DNA from: Euryodendron excelsum
Taxonomy: Eukaryota > Streptophyta > Magnoliopsida > Ericales > Pentaphylacaceae
Direction of reading: 5' to 3'
NCBI GenBank assembly: GCA_033060915.1
Contig: CM065385.1
Location: 12,512,001 to 12,576,000 of the forward strand
DNA: 64,000 nucleotides
How positions within the stretch are numbered: the first letter of the stretch is position 1; each line of letters starts with the position of its first letter. The translations under genes were made by a program, and so were the position numbers. This document shows positions 23,301-35,635 of this stretch, piece after piece. Below the pieces are notes generated by a model. That model had not been told where the DNA came from, ran no database searches, and worked only from the letters and a program-made list of their open reading frames with translations.

Positions 23301-23784
23301 GTCAGCATCAATGCCTGCTAGACTGACTCAGTGAAAAATGACCAAACCTGCCCCTTGGGAGTCCAAGCACGTCTTGAGAAACTTCAAAATCTCTCAAGAT
23401 GATAAGTCTACCTTTCCAAAGTAATCCCAAACAGTTAGGCGTACTCAACACGCCATCTTGTCCAACTCCGGTCTCATTCTGATCAACTTCGATCAAAATG
23501 ACCGTTTTGCCCCTAAATGCCCCAACATAGTACAAATCCTACCAAACTATGAAAACTCTTCCAGGACCATCCCTAAACAACTTGGCACACTTAACACAAC
23601 ACTCCAACCCATCATGACCTTTTTCAACTGAGCCTAGTCAAAATGACCATTTTGCCCCTAGTGACCCAAACGTGCCCCGAAACTACACCAGTCCTAGGGT
23701 ATTGAATGGCGGGTCTTATCATACACCTCTGTTTAACCTAAGGCGGATCTCACAACTCCAAAGACTCTCGACTCAACGAAAGTC

Positions 23785-24235
23785 TCCCTATAGCATCTCG
23801 CAGAGGCTCCGCCAGGTTTGTCTTTTCTCTCAATTTCCTAGTAATAATGCACCGTCAAACAACTTGAGAAACACATAAACCAGGAAATTTTCTAAAATCT
23901 CATCCATAGGTCTTTCTATCTATACGGCTTGATTGGATGAATTGCTTCCCAAAGTCTCTCATCGCATGGTTCAAAAACTGTCACTTTCAGTGACACCTAG
24001 AGCGCCTCACAAACGCTCCGCCAAGATTGACTTTTTCTCCAATTCTCTAATTATAACGCACCGTCAAATGACTTGAGAAATGTGAAAATTAGGAAATTTT
24101 TGAAAGTATTTTCAAAGCACTTTTCATCGATACGGTCCGATCAGTGAGATTGCTTCTCGAAGGCTACGATCATATGGCCCACAAACGGCTACTTTTGAAC
24201 ACTTGCAGAGCATATCACAAAAGCTCCACAAAAAT
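23785..24235 (+). repeat. 208-bp tandem duplication in C 5' LTR
   Basis: Two full and one partial unit with GCTCCGCCA starting near 23806, 24015 and (decayed) 24222. Each has TTGACTTTTTCTCCAATT, ATAATGCACCGTCAAA and CTTGAGAAA words. The matching block in the 3' LTR is at about 38825-39270. Confidence 0.75.
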
Positions 24236-24598
24236 ATGTTTTTGTGCACACTTCTTGAGATGATATCTCATAGTTTTGAACACCTTTCAAGCTTTCTAAA
24301 AACTCAAAAGTTCATGAAAAACCTTAGGAGAACACTATGAACGTGACTGATTTCCCCCGGTTAGCACAATTATCGAGGCAAAGTTTGAACGACCACTCCC
24401 AGTGGCAGAGCGTGTGCTACATGCGCCTAGATTTTGATTAAATCAATCAAACTTCACTTAGCCCTTAAGATTTAGCTAGTACAATGTGTGCCACATGGCA
24501 TTCTGCTAATGGAACAGTACTAGCGCATGTAGCAAGTGTGCTAAGGCAAATTTTCCCCAGGCACATGTCCCACATGTGTCAGGTCTCCCTAGATTGCC

Positions 24599-24606
24599 TA
24601 TAAATA
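24599..24606 (+). promoter_or_regulatory. TATA box of C 5' LTR
   Basis: TATAAATA followed by CAGGCCTCCCC, about 1.86 kb from the LTR start. The same box is at 39622-39629 in the 3' LTR. It is the likely promoter of element C. Confidence 0.75.
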
Positions 24607-27600
24607 CAGGCCTCCCCTTTGCATATTCAAGAATCAAAATTGATAGTGAAGCTCTGCTAAAACTGCTCCAGAACCTCGAATTTTTATATACATGCCCCAC
24701 TCCTAAACACTTAGGCTAGATTCCATCACCCCCTAACCTATACACTATACCTATATAGCCTTCAATGCCATAGAATACCTTATTCCAGCCCCTTCAAGCC
24801 TTTTCAAGGCTATTCAAGCTTAAGTCACGGCATCCATGGAGGTTTGAAAGTGTTTAATGGCAAAAGGTAGTATTTCCTTTACATTTTTGCAATCCTCATT
24901 TCTCTTTTCTCCCTCTTAGCCTATTTATGCTATTCTCTATTTTAATCCCAATCTTCTACCCTCTTTTCTTGCATACTTGAAACAAGAAAGCTCTTAGTTC
25001 ATGCCTAGAGAAAAGTTTATGAGAGCCACCGTGTAGGAAACTTCTCACAAACCTACTTTAAGATGGTATGGCCTTAGAGCACCTTGCTATGTGGTGAAGC
25101 CTCTAGCCTTGTATGATTTCATGACCCTTTTACATATAATTATCTTATTCATGTTTTGCATGCTTGGCTGTGTTTTCATTTTTCCAAAGTTTTCACTATT
25201 TTTATTTCTATGGCAATCTCAACCTCCACATTCAAATGTTTTCCTAAATATGGTCCTAGAGTTGGTTCCTTGAAGCCTAGGTTAAACCCTCAATTTCTAC
25301 CCTTTAGAAAACCCTCTTTAAGTCCATGGACTTCATTTTGCAACCCTACATTTCATTACTTTTTAAAATTGTATTAAAATGGCTTTCAAACCCCCTTCTT
25401 CTATATGGATTCTCAAGGGCTTTACTCTCTTGAATTTTGTAGTTGAAATGGTCCCTTGAAATTCTCTCTTAAGTTGTCTCCCCATTATCTTGACCATATG
25501 AACCCTAGTTCATTAGGGTGGGCTCTATTCTCTTTAAAATTGCTTTCAAAACTATTCCCTTTGAAAAGGGTTTTCAAAATTGCAAACTCTCTTCAACTTG
25601 CATAAAATCATTTTCCTAAACCATCATTTTCACCTTGATTGTTAGAAGTTTTACTCTCTTGAATATTGTGGTTGGAATGATCCCATAGAATCCTCTTTGG
25701 AGTGATTTCCTTCAAATCAACCATCTGAACCCATATTCTTTAGAGTGGTCTTCCACTTGTTAAAAGTGGTTTGCCAATATCTCCTTCCCAAAGCCAATTT
25801 TCAAAAGGTCAATCTCTTTAATTTTTAAGTCTTTAAAACTATTTATTCAGTGTTGATTTTCACAAGTTTTGCTTTCTTGAGTTTATGGGTGAAATGGTTC
25901 CAAAGAAACTCTCTCTTGAGTGGTTTCTAAACATCAACCATAGGACCCCAACACTCACTTGAGTGGCTTTCATAAAAAGGTCTTCAAAATAGACTTTCAA
26001 ATATCATGCATAAAACCACCTTTCCCGAACCACTATGTCGAAACTCTAGTCCAAAACCCTTTTTCAAAACCACTCTTCAACCCTAGGTTAACTTGACGCT
26101 AGGTCAACCAAACTCTAGGTTAACCTAATCCAAGTTAGTTAACCCTAGATTAACCTAACCTTAGTTAGTTAACCTCATGTCATCTTAACCATAGGTTAAC
26201 CTAACCTCAGTTACTTCACCCTAAGTCACCTTAACCCTAGGTTAACCTAACCTTAATTAGTTAAGCTTAGGTTACCTTAACCCTAGAATAACCTGACCTT
26301 AGTTAGTTAACCCTAGGTCATCTTAACCCTAAGCTAGCCTAACCCTAGTTAGCTAACCTTAGGTTAACCTAACCCAAGTTAGTTAACCTCAGGTCAACCC
26401 AACCTAGGTTAGTAGGCTTTAAGGCTCCAATTCAAAGACTCCTTTTCAAATAATCCTTTAACTCAAAAACCATTTTCATAAATACTTCCAAAACCTCTTA
26501 CTCTTTTTGGATTTCAAAAATCAAACTCAAAATCTTTTCAAATGCTCCCATACTCAATCTTCAAAATGCTCTTAAGAGATTCTCATATGCTTGTCCCAAT
26601 GGCTAGACACTTAACATTTTTTCAAAGACTATTTTCAAATTATTTCTAAAAACTCACAACCCTAAAGCGTCCCCAACCTTTTATCGTTAAGGGATTCTAA
26701 GAAAAGTGACACATTAAGTACAACCTTCAAGGTTGTCCATATTAGGGTTCCAAAGCCCTAAGTGTTTTCAAAAGCTACCTTCAAAAATGAGTTTTAAAAC
26801 TCACATCCTTGAAGTAACCTTATGCCTTACATAGGTGAGGTGGTTCAAGGGAGATGATATATCAATTAGGGTTCTATAACCCTAAAGCTATAAGAACCCA
26901 AGGGAAGTCTCTAGCCTCTTTTTCAAAAATATTTTCAGAAGTCATAGCCTTAAAGGAGTTTAGCTATCCATTAACTAACCTTTCAAAGGTGATGAAATAT
27001 TCAACCTATCTTTCATAAAGGTGCCTGAAAACTATTTTCAAAAATCATTTCAAGACAAGTCCATAAGAGCTCTTGTGAGTCCAAATCTAATTTTCAAGTT
27101 TATATCCAAATTTTTGAAACTTTCAAAACTCTTTTGAGTTATGTTCAAAAAAACATTTCAAAACACTTCAAACATCCCAAGTCCTATTTCAAAGTCATTT
27201 TCTAAAACTCTCAAGTTCCCTTTTCTTAAAGACCACAAGGTGTCTTCAAACCTTTTTAAAGACCTCAATGTGTCTTCAAAACATTCCAAAGACCCCAATG
27301 TGCCTCTTTTCTATCAAACTCTTGCCCAAACTATGAATGACCTCATTCTCACCAAATGAGACACATAGGCAACCTAAAATGGTCGGGTTATAAATTTTAT
27401 TTCAACTTAAATCCCCTTTTCAAAAATTTCTATCAATTCAAAGTTTCTATCCCAAATCCATTCGAAACTCCCATATTTTCAAACGTCTTTTTAATAACAC
27501 GCACCATGCATCGTTCATCCAAAAAGTGATTGCCAAACCCTATTTTAAAATTCTAAAGTGGATATTAAGTGGATAATAGTAACTGACTATTCAAATTAGT

Positions 27601-27889
27601 GAATTAAGGGTGATTACACTTGTAGATACTGAAAGGGCGAAATAGGGTGATAATCTCATGATATCTTCCCTACACGTAACCAACCCCCGGACCATAGATT
27701 TATGTTTTCAAAAGAGCAAAATGGAATTATATTCAAAAGGGCTTTTGACTTTCGAAAAGGTTACCCAGCAACCTATTTTCTTAAAAACCCTCTCTCAAGG
27801 GAGTTTCTAAATTTTTTTTCTAATACCTAAATTTAATCTTCGGATTACACTTAATTTTAGGTGACCTAACTCACCTTAGTGAAGTTAGG

Positions 27890-27899
27890 TGGCGACTCC
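27890..27899 (+). other. PBS-like decamer inside U5 of C 5' LTR
   Basis: TGGCGACTCC equals the first ten bases expected of a PBS for tRNA-Arg(ACG). It lies about 157 bp upstream of the real PBS at 28047, in the context AGTTAGGTGGCGACTCC. Confidence 0.8.
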
Positions 27900-28046
27900 T
27901 ATTTTTCTAAAATAAGCCCTTAATGAAATCAATTTCAAGTTCAAACCTAGTCGCACCCTTTCTTCTAGGAGGATGAGTTTTAATGATAGAGTTCCGTGCT
28001 TATTCCTGAGTCAAAAGGACTTGGTTAAAAACTGGGGCACGATAGT

Positions 28047-28063
28047 TGACTACTCCGCTGGGG
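28047..28063 (+). other. Primer-binding site of element C
   Basis: TGACTACTCCGCTGGGG keeps the CTCCGCTGGGG block complementary to tRNA-Arg(ACG), with a few changes in the first six bases. It starts three bases after the LTR. The following ACTTAGTGGGTTAGGCC resembles the segment after the PBS of A and B. Confidence 0.85.
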
Positions 28064-29616
28064 AGACTTAGTGGGTTAGGCCATTGATATGTCTCTTCAC
28101 CTTTCACTTACTCAGAATATCTGGTGGCTTTGTCCAGTTTTATCCACCTTTCAAAATTCTTCTTAGTTTCCAAAACAAACATTATTTTCCAAAATGGTCT
28201 TCAAATAAGTTTCATCACCTGCATACATTGTTTACATTCACGCTCTTGCGTCGACCATCCATTTTATCTAGCATTAAGTTTTTTGAAAATTTACTAACTC
28301 CTTACATTTTCTTTTGCAAGTGGACCTTTGTTCATATTTCATTTTATGTCATATTTAACTGCCATGTATGTAATGAATGAACAGGATGTGATATGTGTGT
28401 TGGGTCCTTCCCTCTATTTTTTAAAAATTCCACACACACTTGGTGTGCTCACTTGCATTTGCATCTCTGCATAATTACCCGGTTACTACCCTTTTAGATA
28501 GAAGGGGGAACAGTATATTGACTGTGGGCGAATGCTATGTCATTTTCTCAGCCTACGGTCTCTTGAAAGTTTTCCCGCTCGAAACACCAACCAAAGAAGG
28601 GGTTCACCCTTTTTGGGGGTGGATGCTAGAGGTTTGAAGGTTTGAGAATCGAGCTTTTTAGAAACCATTAGTAAACCCCCAACCTCATACTCATGTAACA
28701 CCCCATGCATAGCTGAACCTCTGCCGGATTTAGGACACATGCGTTAATTTCAAAACCAAGGAGGAAAGGGCGATCACTTTACTTTCCCTTATATTCTGTT
28801 CAATTCATGCTATTATGCTACTTCATTTTTGTCATCTTTATGCATCATAACTGCTCATGCATCTATATTAATTTCAAGATAAGAGTTTCCAAAGCAACTC
28901 AAGTCATTACACCTTCATGCATTTGATAAACACCCCAGAGAAAGGCCCAAAGACCTTCTCGCTCAAATCAAGTCAACCAAAACTTCTAAGGATACCAAGT
29001 GACCCTAAGGATTCACAGCATACATCAAAGTCATCTCATAAAGAGGGGCCCTAATCCCTCTTCGCTTACGAAGATAGGGCTACCAAGAAGACACAAGGGC
29101 AATTCAAAATCAAGGTCTCACCGACCTCCATCTAAGAAGGCGAATCCAAAGGCTCAAGGGTAGTTTAGGATTTTAGATATAAAGTAGAATAGGCGGAAGT
29201 CCCAAGGAAAATGTTCCCCCTTCCTATTTCAATGTACTTCTAAAAATTCCATGTACAAAGAAAATTCATTTTAATAAAAGTATTATTTTTGTTGAATGAA
29301 TGAATGTATGAATGAATGGCTACAGGTACATGTATGGTATTGCATAACAGGGGCAAGGCCCTATCTCCAAAACTTGAGCCAAAGTATCATGCTTAGTCCC
29401 TCTCAAAGGGCAGGGGCATCCCTAAGTCATGCATTGCATAAAATCTTGCTCAATTAAAAAACTAACATCCAATCTCTTTCTTGTTCTTCTTTATTTTATG
29501 TTCCTCCTCCTCGCCTTATTAAAGACTAGTAATAGTTTTTAGAGAGACTTGCTTGCATTCTAGGGCACCATTGCTCCCAAAAAAGGAAAAAGAGAAACAC
29601 GAGTGCCTCTTGTACT
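28064..29616 (+). mobile_element. Untranslated leader of element C
   Basis: No coding region recognised. It is collinear with the leader of B on the other strand: the TTTTTTAAAAATTCCACACACA region at 28417-28440 matches 45885-45912, and the block near 28640-28760 matches the one near 45580-45720. A simple GAATGAAT run lies at about 29293-29319. Confidence 0.7.
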
Positions 29617-31831
29617 TTGATCACCGGTCTTTACCTGACACCAAGCAACACAAATGACAGTGAAGGCAAAACTCCCGAGCAACAGAATACCCCGGTAACA
29701 CGGGAGGAAGTGAATGGGATGAAGGTGAAAATAGACGAGATGTTCAAGCTTGTACAATTGATGGCCTTGAAAGGACCTACCATGAATCCTTCAGCCTCAA
29801 CATCCCACCCTAAAGAAACTAAAGCCATCCCGCCAAGGGTCATCTTGCGAACTGACAATGTGGAAAAGAACAAGGAACTCCCCAAAGTGGTGCACAACAA
29901 GGAAGGAGAAGAAGATAACCCTCAAACTATCATGTTGACTGCTATACCAAAGAAGGAAAGCCCGAATCCCCTCGATCTCAAGATACAAGGTTTAGAAGAG
30001 TCCCTGCATAGCCTACAAGGTCATGACACTTTCAGTGGGACATCCTATGATGAACTATGCTTCTTTCCCAATCATCCAAGGCCACCCAAATTCAATATGC
30101 CCGATTTCCAAAAGTACGATGGGAGTGGAGATCTTGTGGCTCATTTAAGATTGTATGCGGGCGCGTTAAGCGGTCATAGGAATGACCCCAAACTCTTGAT
30201 GCAACTATTTCAACATAGCCTAACCGGGCCCGCCTTACAATGGTTCGCCCGTTTGGATCTAAGGAAGATAACATCCTAGAATGAGTTGGCCGCGGCCTTT
30301 CGATCCCAGTACCGACACAATAGTGGCCTCACCATGAATACGTGTGCCCTGATGATAATGACCCAAGGGGAGAAAGAAAGCTTCAAGAGCTACACTATAA
30401 GGTGGAGGGAAGCAGCTACTTGAGTCAACCCCCCCACTAGTGGAAAAAGAGTATGTACAGTTGTTTGTGAACACCTTCTAAGGCTTGTATTATGAATGCT
30501 TGTGCCTGAGCATTGGGAAGAGTTTCTCTGAGCTGATAATGTAAGGGGAAATGATCGAGAAGGGATTGAAAACTGGCAGAATCACGGACCCTTATGCTAA
30601 GACAGGTGAGGGATTTGCAAATGCAGCAAAGAAGGTAGTGACCACTCAAGGTACTAGTAAGAAAGAGAGAAAGGTGTCTGTTATCTTGCCAATGTAGCAG
30701 CAGCCGTACTATCCCCAATATCAAGCTCGGCTGCAATCGCCTGCTTCTATCGTTAACATTCCTGTCACTAATGTCCAGGCACCTGCTCCTGGACCTATCG
30801 CAGCCTGACCGTACTCTAACCCTAACAGAAACAACCAGCGGAACCAAGAATTTACCCACTTAGTATGCACTCAAACAGAGGCTTACCATGAGCTCCTCAA
30901 AGCCAAGCACCTAAACCCTATACCCTCGTGGCCGCTGCCAAGTCCATTGCCTCCAACTTTCAATCCGGCCCTTACCTACGAGTATCACTCTAGAGGACAA
31001 GGGAATGACACAGAGTCTTATTTCTCTTTAAAGCATAAAGTCTAAAACCTTATTGATAGCAAAGTCATCAACACCCAGGAAACAAAATTGGCCCCCACGC
31101 CCAATGTCACACCAAACCCCCTTCCAGATCACGCTATCAACATAATCACAGAGGGGGAAGCAGACTTAGATGGCATTATAGTTGTGAAATATTTTGAAGG
31201 AGAGTCAGAAGCTGAGGAAGAAAGTGATTGGGAAAAGGAGCTACCACCATACCCTATCTACCTTTACGATATAAATGGAGAGCAAGATCCCCTTGACTGA
31301 CTCATGGAAGAACCCAAGGAGGACATTCTCATTAATACTATGGTTACTGATGGTTAGGGAGATGAATTCTTGCACCACAAATATACTAAGGTTGAGCACC
31401 GTCTAATAGAGGATCTCTTCAATTATGAGGATATAGGTTGGGACATCAATAAGCCAAGAGTTCCAAACCTACCATTCAAATTCAGTGAAGGTGATCTGGA
31501 TAACCTATTCACCAAAATCGATAAAGAGGAAGCTGAAAAGGAGAAAATCTAAGAAAAGCCACTATAAGTCCTGGGGAAAAGCCTGGAAGTTGCAAAGGTT
31601 GAGCAAGAGAAAACCAACCAACATAAGGAGGACCATCAGAGTTTCCAAGATGGGATTTGCAACCTTAATGGCCCATCCGAAGAAGGGAAAGGAAAACAAG
31701 GCATCCCCGATTACACTATGACCGCCTGCCTCTACCATTCTGTAGTCAATGCGTCAATCCGTCCAGCACAACCAAGTGAAGAAGTGGACAGATGGAGCAT
31801 AAAGGAGGCAGGCGTGGTCGTGAAGCTCACT
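29617..31831 (+). pseudogene. gag: Broken gag of element C (retrotransposon gag domain)
   Basis: Gag would form the virus-like particle that packages element RNA. The first open stretch (29617-30279, 220 residues) ends with the conserved core of the retrotransposon gag domain: FNMPDFQKYDGSGD (about residues 155-168), HLRLYAGALSG and LMQLFQHSLTGPALQWFARL (about 195-215). A TGG-to-TAG change then stops it, but the domain continues (LAAAFRSQY, ESFKSYTIRWREAA near 30370-30420). A frameshift follows near 30425, and further stops are near 30479, 30540, 30696, 30807, 31042 and 31298. The C-terminal part has EYHSRGQG..FSLKH (30980-31040), an acidic stretch (31200-31260) and ends near 31831. The knuckle-like motif has lost a His and a Cys seen in B. 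It is followed by no pol. The start is the first Met of the open stretch; the true start is uncertain. Confidence 0.85.
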
Positions 31832-32717
31832 TGAAGAAGTGACTACCAAAGGGATGTTCTTTTTGTCAAACTCTGCCTTTACTTTCCATTAATCCTCTGT
31901 TTGTTAACTCTACTTTTGATTTTACTTTTTGTTAATCAAGAGCTTGTCATATACATAAAACCTTTTAAATGAAAGAAAAAGAATTTAAAGATTACATTTG
32001 TCATCTTTGGTATTTGTCTTTTCTTAGAAGTTTCCCCTTTCATTGTTATGCCTTAACTTGAAAGGGGGATAGTACGTGCATCTTCACCAGTGGGGACCAT
32101 TTTCGATCCAAAGAGAGGAAACACTAAAGAAAGGAAAGAGAGAGTAGATCATAGAAAAAGGGCTGCACTTGGAGGATGTCATGACAAAGCAGTCAACAGT
32201 AAGTCCTTCAAAAGGAAGAGAAGCCATCATTTCAAATCCCCTAAACAGTAAAGCAATTCTTTTGAATAGCCCACTCGAGCCGCAAGTGGTTTTCATTCAA
32301 GCACCCTAACCAGGAACCACCCCCCACACTAAGGCAAGCACGAGTAATAGAACGTTTAAACTAACATTCACCTATCTCAAAGGATGACGCTAAAGTTCTA
32401 ACATTGAACTTTATAGACTAAGCAATCTTATCTGAAAGGAAGAGAGGCCATCTATTCTTTCACCATACACCTAAAAGAATCCTCTTCGAAAAACCCATTT
32501 TGAGCCAACATTTCTTTGACAAACCCAACCTAGTGATCACCACCCATAATGGGTAAAAGTAAAATTGGAAAGAAAAAGAGTAAAGGAAGAAACTTTAGGC
32601 AAAAGAAAGCCTCCTCTAACATTTAAAGAAAGGGAGAAACAATGCAATACTCTTAAAAAAAAAAGATGAAATGCCCTGAGAAACCAACAATGACTGTGCA
32701 AATAGCGATGCTGGGAT

Positions 32718-32748
<31 letters not shown>

Positions 32749-33840
32749 CAAGGAACCCTATATGCGTAAAAGTTCGTACAAAACATGGCAACTACCCAAA
32801 AGAGGAAACTGATGAGGAAGAAACCAAAAGGAGAAGAAGTATTGAAAGAATGATCACCAGTCTGTGTTAAACTTAGGAGAAGTGCAACACCTTGGGCCTT
32901 CAATACCCTTCCTTTCAAAAAAACCCATAACATAGCTACACTACAACCCAAGGCAAAGTCCTCTTGGATCAGGAAAGATTGCTTAGTCTAAACAAGTTCA
33001 CAAGAAAATAATGACACCTAAAAAGAAAGGTGAACAAAATAATAGAAGCTTACTCAAGGTGGTTCTGGTTCATATCACCTCCACTAGGGAATAGAAAAAT
33101 TACTTGAGCCTGTATGTCCTTTATTTCTCACCCTTAGCCAAGCCTACATTACGGTCCAAAGTAAATCCTTCTCAGATTGAGGATGGAAATTGCTTGCTCC
33201 TTTGCTGAAGACTACTTTAGTTGTCATCTGGAGAGTTCATTAGTCCAAATGTGAGATCCTCGAGAGGAAGTTGAGCAAGATATGGACAAGATTTTCCCTT
33301 TTTCAGATAAGAGAGAAGAGAGATGGGTCCGAAAATGGAAACCCTCATAATGGGGCAACTACTATCCCGACATGAAAACAAAAGGGCATGACAAAGAAGG
33401 GAATCATCGAGAAAAGAACAAAAGTCCAAAATAACCAACTCCTAGTGGACACTCGGTTAAACCCAAAAGCTTGGAGCTTGCCTCGGGGCCTGTTTTCATA
33501 AAACTTGAATACCTATGCGCTTTGCCTAAATCCATACATGCAACAACGTGCACACATTTTTCACATCTATTTAAAGCTTGTACATACCCACCATTTCTTG
33601 TGAGTGTCATGATTTCTGTATTCTTATATTTATATTCCTGCTTTTTATGTTTTCGCATGCATACATTTAAGACAAGACAAAGAAGAGAAACCAATCATCA
33701 TCTCAAACAAAGAAAAATAATAATATACATATTATCATCTTACATCATCATCCATAAGGTCCAACATACGGCCTCAAAACATAAACAAAGCTGCCAGTCT
33801 AACAAAGCTACAACTATGTTAACAGGAGGAAAGACACGCC
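31832..33840. mobile_element. Internal spacer of element C where pol would be expected
   Basis: No protease, reverse transcriptase, RNase H or integrase motif is seen in any frame. A-rich DNA with a 24-base A run (about 32719-32742). Two related words, AAAGGAAGAGAAGCCATC (32211) and AAAGGAAGAGAGGCCATC (32436), suggest an old duplication of about 225 bp. It ends at the 3' end of the antisense gene. Confidence 0.65.
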
Positions 33841-35546
33841 TCAAGGAGCAGGGTCGTCATCCAAGTCAAAGTCACCAGTATCCGGCATCTATAGAGAGGG
33901 CTGGCTGGAAGAAGCTCCGGCATCAAAAGGGCCTTGACCAAAAAAAACAAGAGGAAAGAAAACCTAGCATTAGAATACAGAAGATGCATAAGGAACATGA
34001 AAAATGAATCGTAAATAGCATACCCAGCAAGCCTCTATCAAAGATATACGGGTAGTCAAAGCCTCCACCTCGACAAGGTACTGGTCTCGGGCTTGACAAG
34101 CAGCTAAATACTCCTTCTGAGAAATGAAGCCCTGAGCCTGACGTCAAAGCTTGACCACCTCATGGCCGGGCACCTGCCCTCCAACTACTAGATTTAGCTG
34201 GGTAAAAGTGCCAATAGACCTCACCCTGAAATGAGCCTCGTAGTCCACACTAGGCAGAAGGAGGAAACGATCGCCGGGCACCCCAACTATATAAGGAATC
34301 TCAACCCTAGCTCGATAAAATCTAAACATATACTGGAAAGGATTCATAGCAGCACAAAAGCCAGTGTGTAGCTTTCGCCAATGGCGCTCTCCTAAGTACG
34401 ACTCCTATGAAAAAGGGCCACGGAAGGTGACCCGCGACCTACACAAAAGAATGAGTTCCCATATGCCAGCGTATTGAGGAGACTAGTGGTAAGGCACCCA
34501 AGACACATCCCAGGGTCTCAGTAGCTCCAAGTTAGCCCAGAGGGTGACAAAGTCTATAAGTAGGGACCGTTGGACCACCTGATGTCTAGCCCACCTCGTG
34601 GCTTGGAGGAATGCATCTACGGCTAGTACCTCTAGTCGACGAACGAGCAAATACTTATAACTCCACCATATAAAAAATGGCCAAAACCCGATCAACCTCC
34701 CCCATGCCTCGGATGTCCTCACTCTCATCCCTCGCAAGAAACTAGCAAAAGTGAAGGCACCCCAATCCACATAGTCCAATGCATCCAAGTTTGCCAGTAG
34801 GCTCACCAAGGATAAAAGGAACCGTCTACTTATTATTGTTGCAAAAGCAACTAAAGATAACATATAATACCAGTCAGCGCCTCATGATGACCTGATCAGT
34901 TGAGGAGGGCTCAAGAGCGAACGCTGTCTCCGCTGGACATAGAGGCGAAGCCAAAAAACTCAAGGCCCATAATCCCTGGTAAACCCAAGAGAAATTGAGC
35001 CTCATCAATAGTCACAGCCCGTAGGGAAATCAGGATACCTCCAAAAGACAAGCTAGTAATCATAGCCCAGTCGACAGGAGTAGGCCCGAGCTTAAAACCT
35101 ACTAAATGTACAGTCCCGGTCTCCCCAAACCACCTGTCCAGGAGCCCAACTGCTATCCTGTGGTCAAGCCTATCTGTTTGAAGTGTTATAAAGGCACTAC
35201 AGCTGATCTGGTGAAGGAAGTCCTGATAGGATGGGATGTCAAGGATCGCTAGCTGGTCATCTGTGAAGGAAGTATCCCTGAGCCTGTCACAAACAGATGC
35301 CATGCCATATCTTGTCCGCAGGTCAACGGCTGAATCAACGCCCTTCTTAACCCTCTCGTCCAGAGCAACTGAGGACTGTCCCATTGCAGAACTGCTACTC
35401 AAGGCCGTCCTGCTCGTAAACCATTGAGGCCGACTACTACCACCTCGAGCAAAACCACTCCTGCTACCACTACCCTCTTCGAGCTCAACCCGCGGTACCC
35501 TCCCATGGCGCCTCCTATTAGAACCATCATCACCCACCTCTGACAT
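33841..35546 (-). pseudogene. Antisense plant-mobile-domain-like gene carried by element C, with likely introns, decayed
   Basis: Reading right to left, a Met at 35546 (MSEVGDDG) opens a 211-codon exon to 34911. Its Ser/Gly/Arg-rich N-terminus is followed by a folded part with the words SYQDFLHQISCSAFITLQ, DHRIAVGLLDRWF and TVHLVGFKLGPTPVDWAMITSLSFGG. A frame change or intron lies near 34864-34930. The next block (34863-34144, one frame with a few stops) has LANLDALDYVDWGAFTFASF and EAWGRLIGFWPFFIWW, both in the style of the plant mobile domain. After a stop at 34144-34146 comes a coiled coil (FISQKEYLAACQARDQYLVE). A donor GGTATGC near 34020 and acceptor TTTTTTTTGGTCAAG at 33933 lead to a last exon (33841-33932) ending DTGDFDLDDDPAP and a stop. 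Extra, sometimes antisense, genes are known in Tat-lineage elements; the domain name is from motif memory and needs a profile search. The longer frame upstream of 35546 only reads through an A/G tract. Confidence 0.65.
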
Positions 35547-35635
35547 TCTGAAAAGCAACACCAGAAAAAATGTAGAAAGTTGATCAGCCACAGAATATGC
35601 ATGAAAGCAAAAAAAATATGTATATACAGTAGAAC

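Larger units (their letters stand above)
22737..28044 (+). mobile_element. 5' LTR of element C (5.3 kb)
   Basis: Starts TGTAAGCACCCC and ends GGGGCACGATA; the expected terminal CA has become TA, while the 3' LTR keeps CAACA. Order inside: U3 repeats with GAGACC..GGTCTC words (22905-23300), palindromic motifs (23494-23509, 23639-23654), a 208-bp duplication (23785-24225), TATA box (24599-24606), CCCTAGGTTAACC array (26080-26420), conserved U5 block (about 27356-27385) and PBS-like decamer (27890-27899). About the first 40 bases match the minus-strand LTRs; the rest of U3 has diverged, so C and D form a separate subfamily. Confidence 0.92.

Noticed and set aside
31832..33840. Hidden pol gene of element C
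   Set aside because: No YxDD, DDE, RNase H or protease motif could be read in any frame; a profile search would be decisive.
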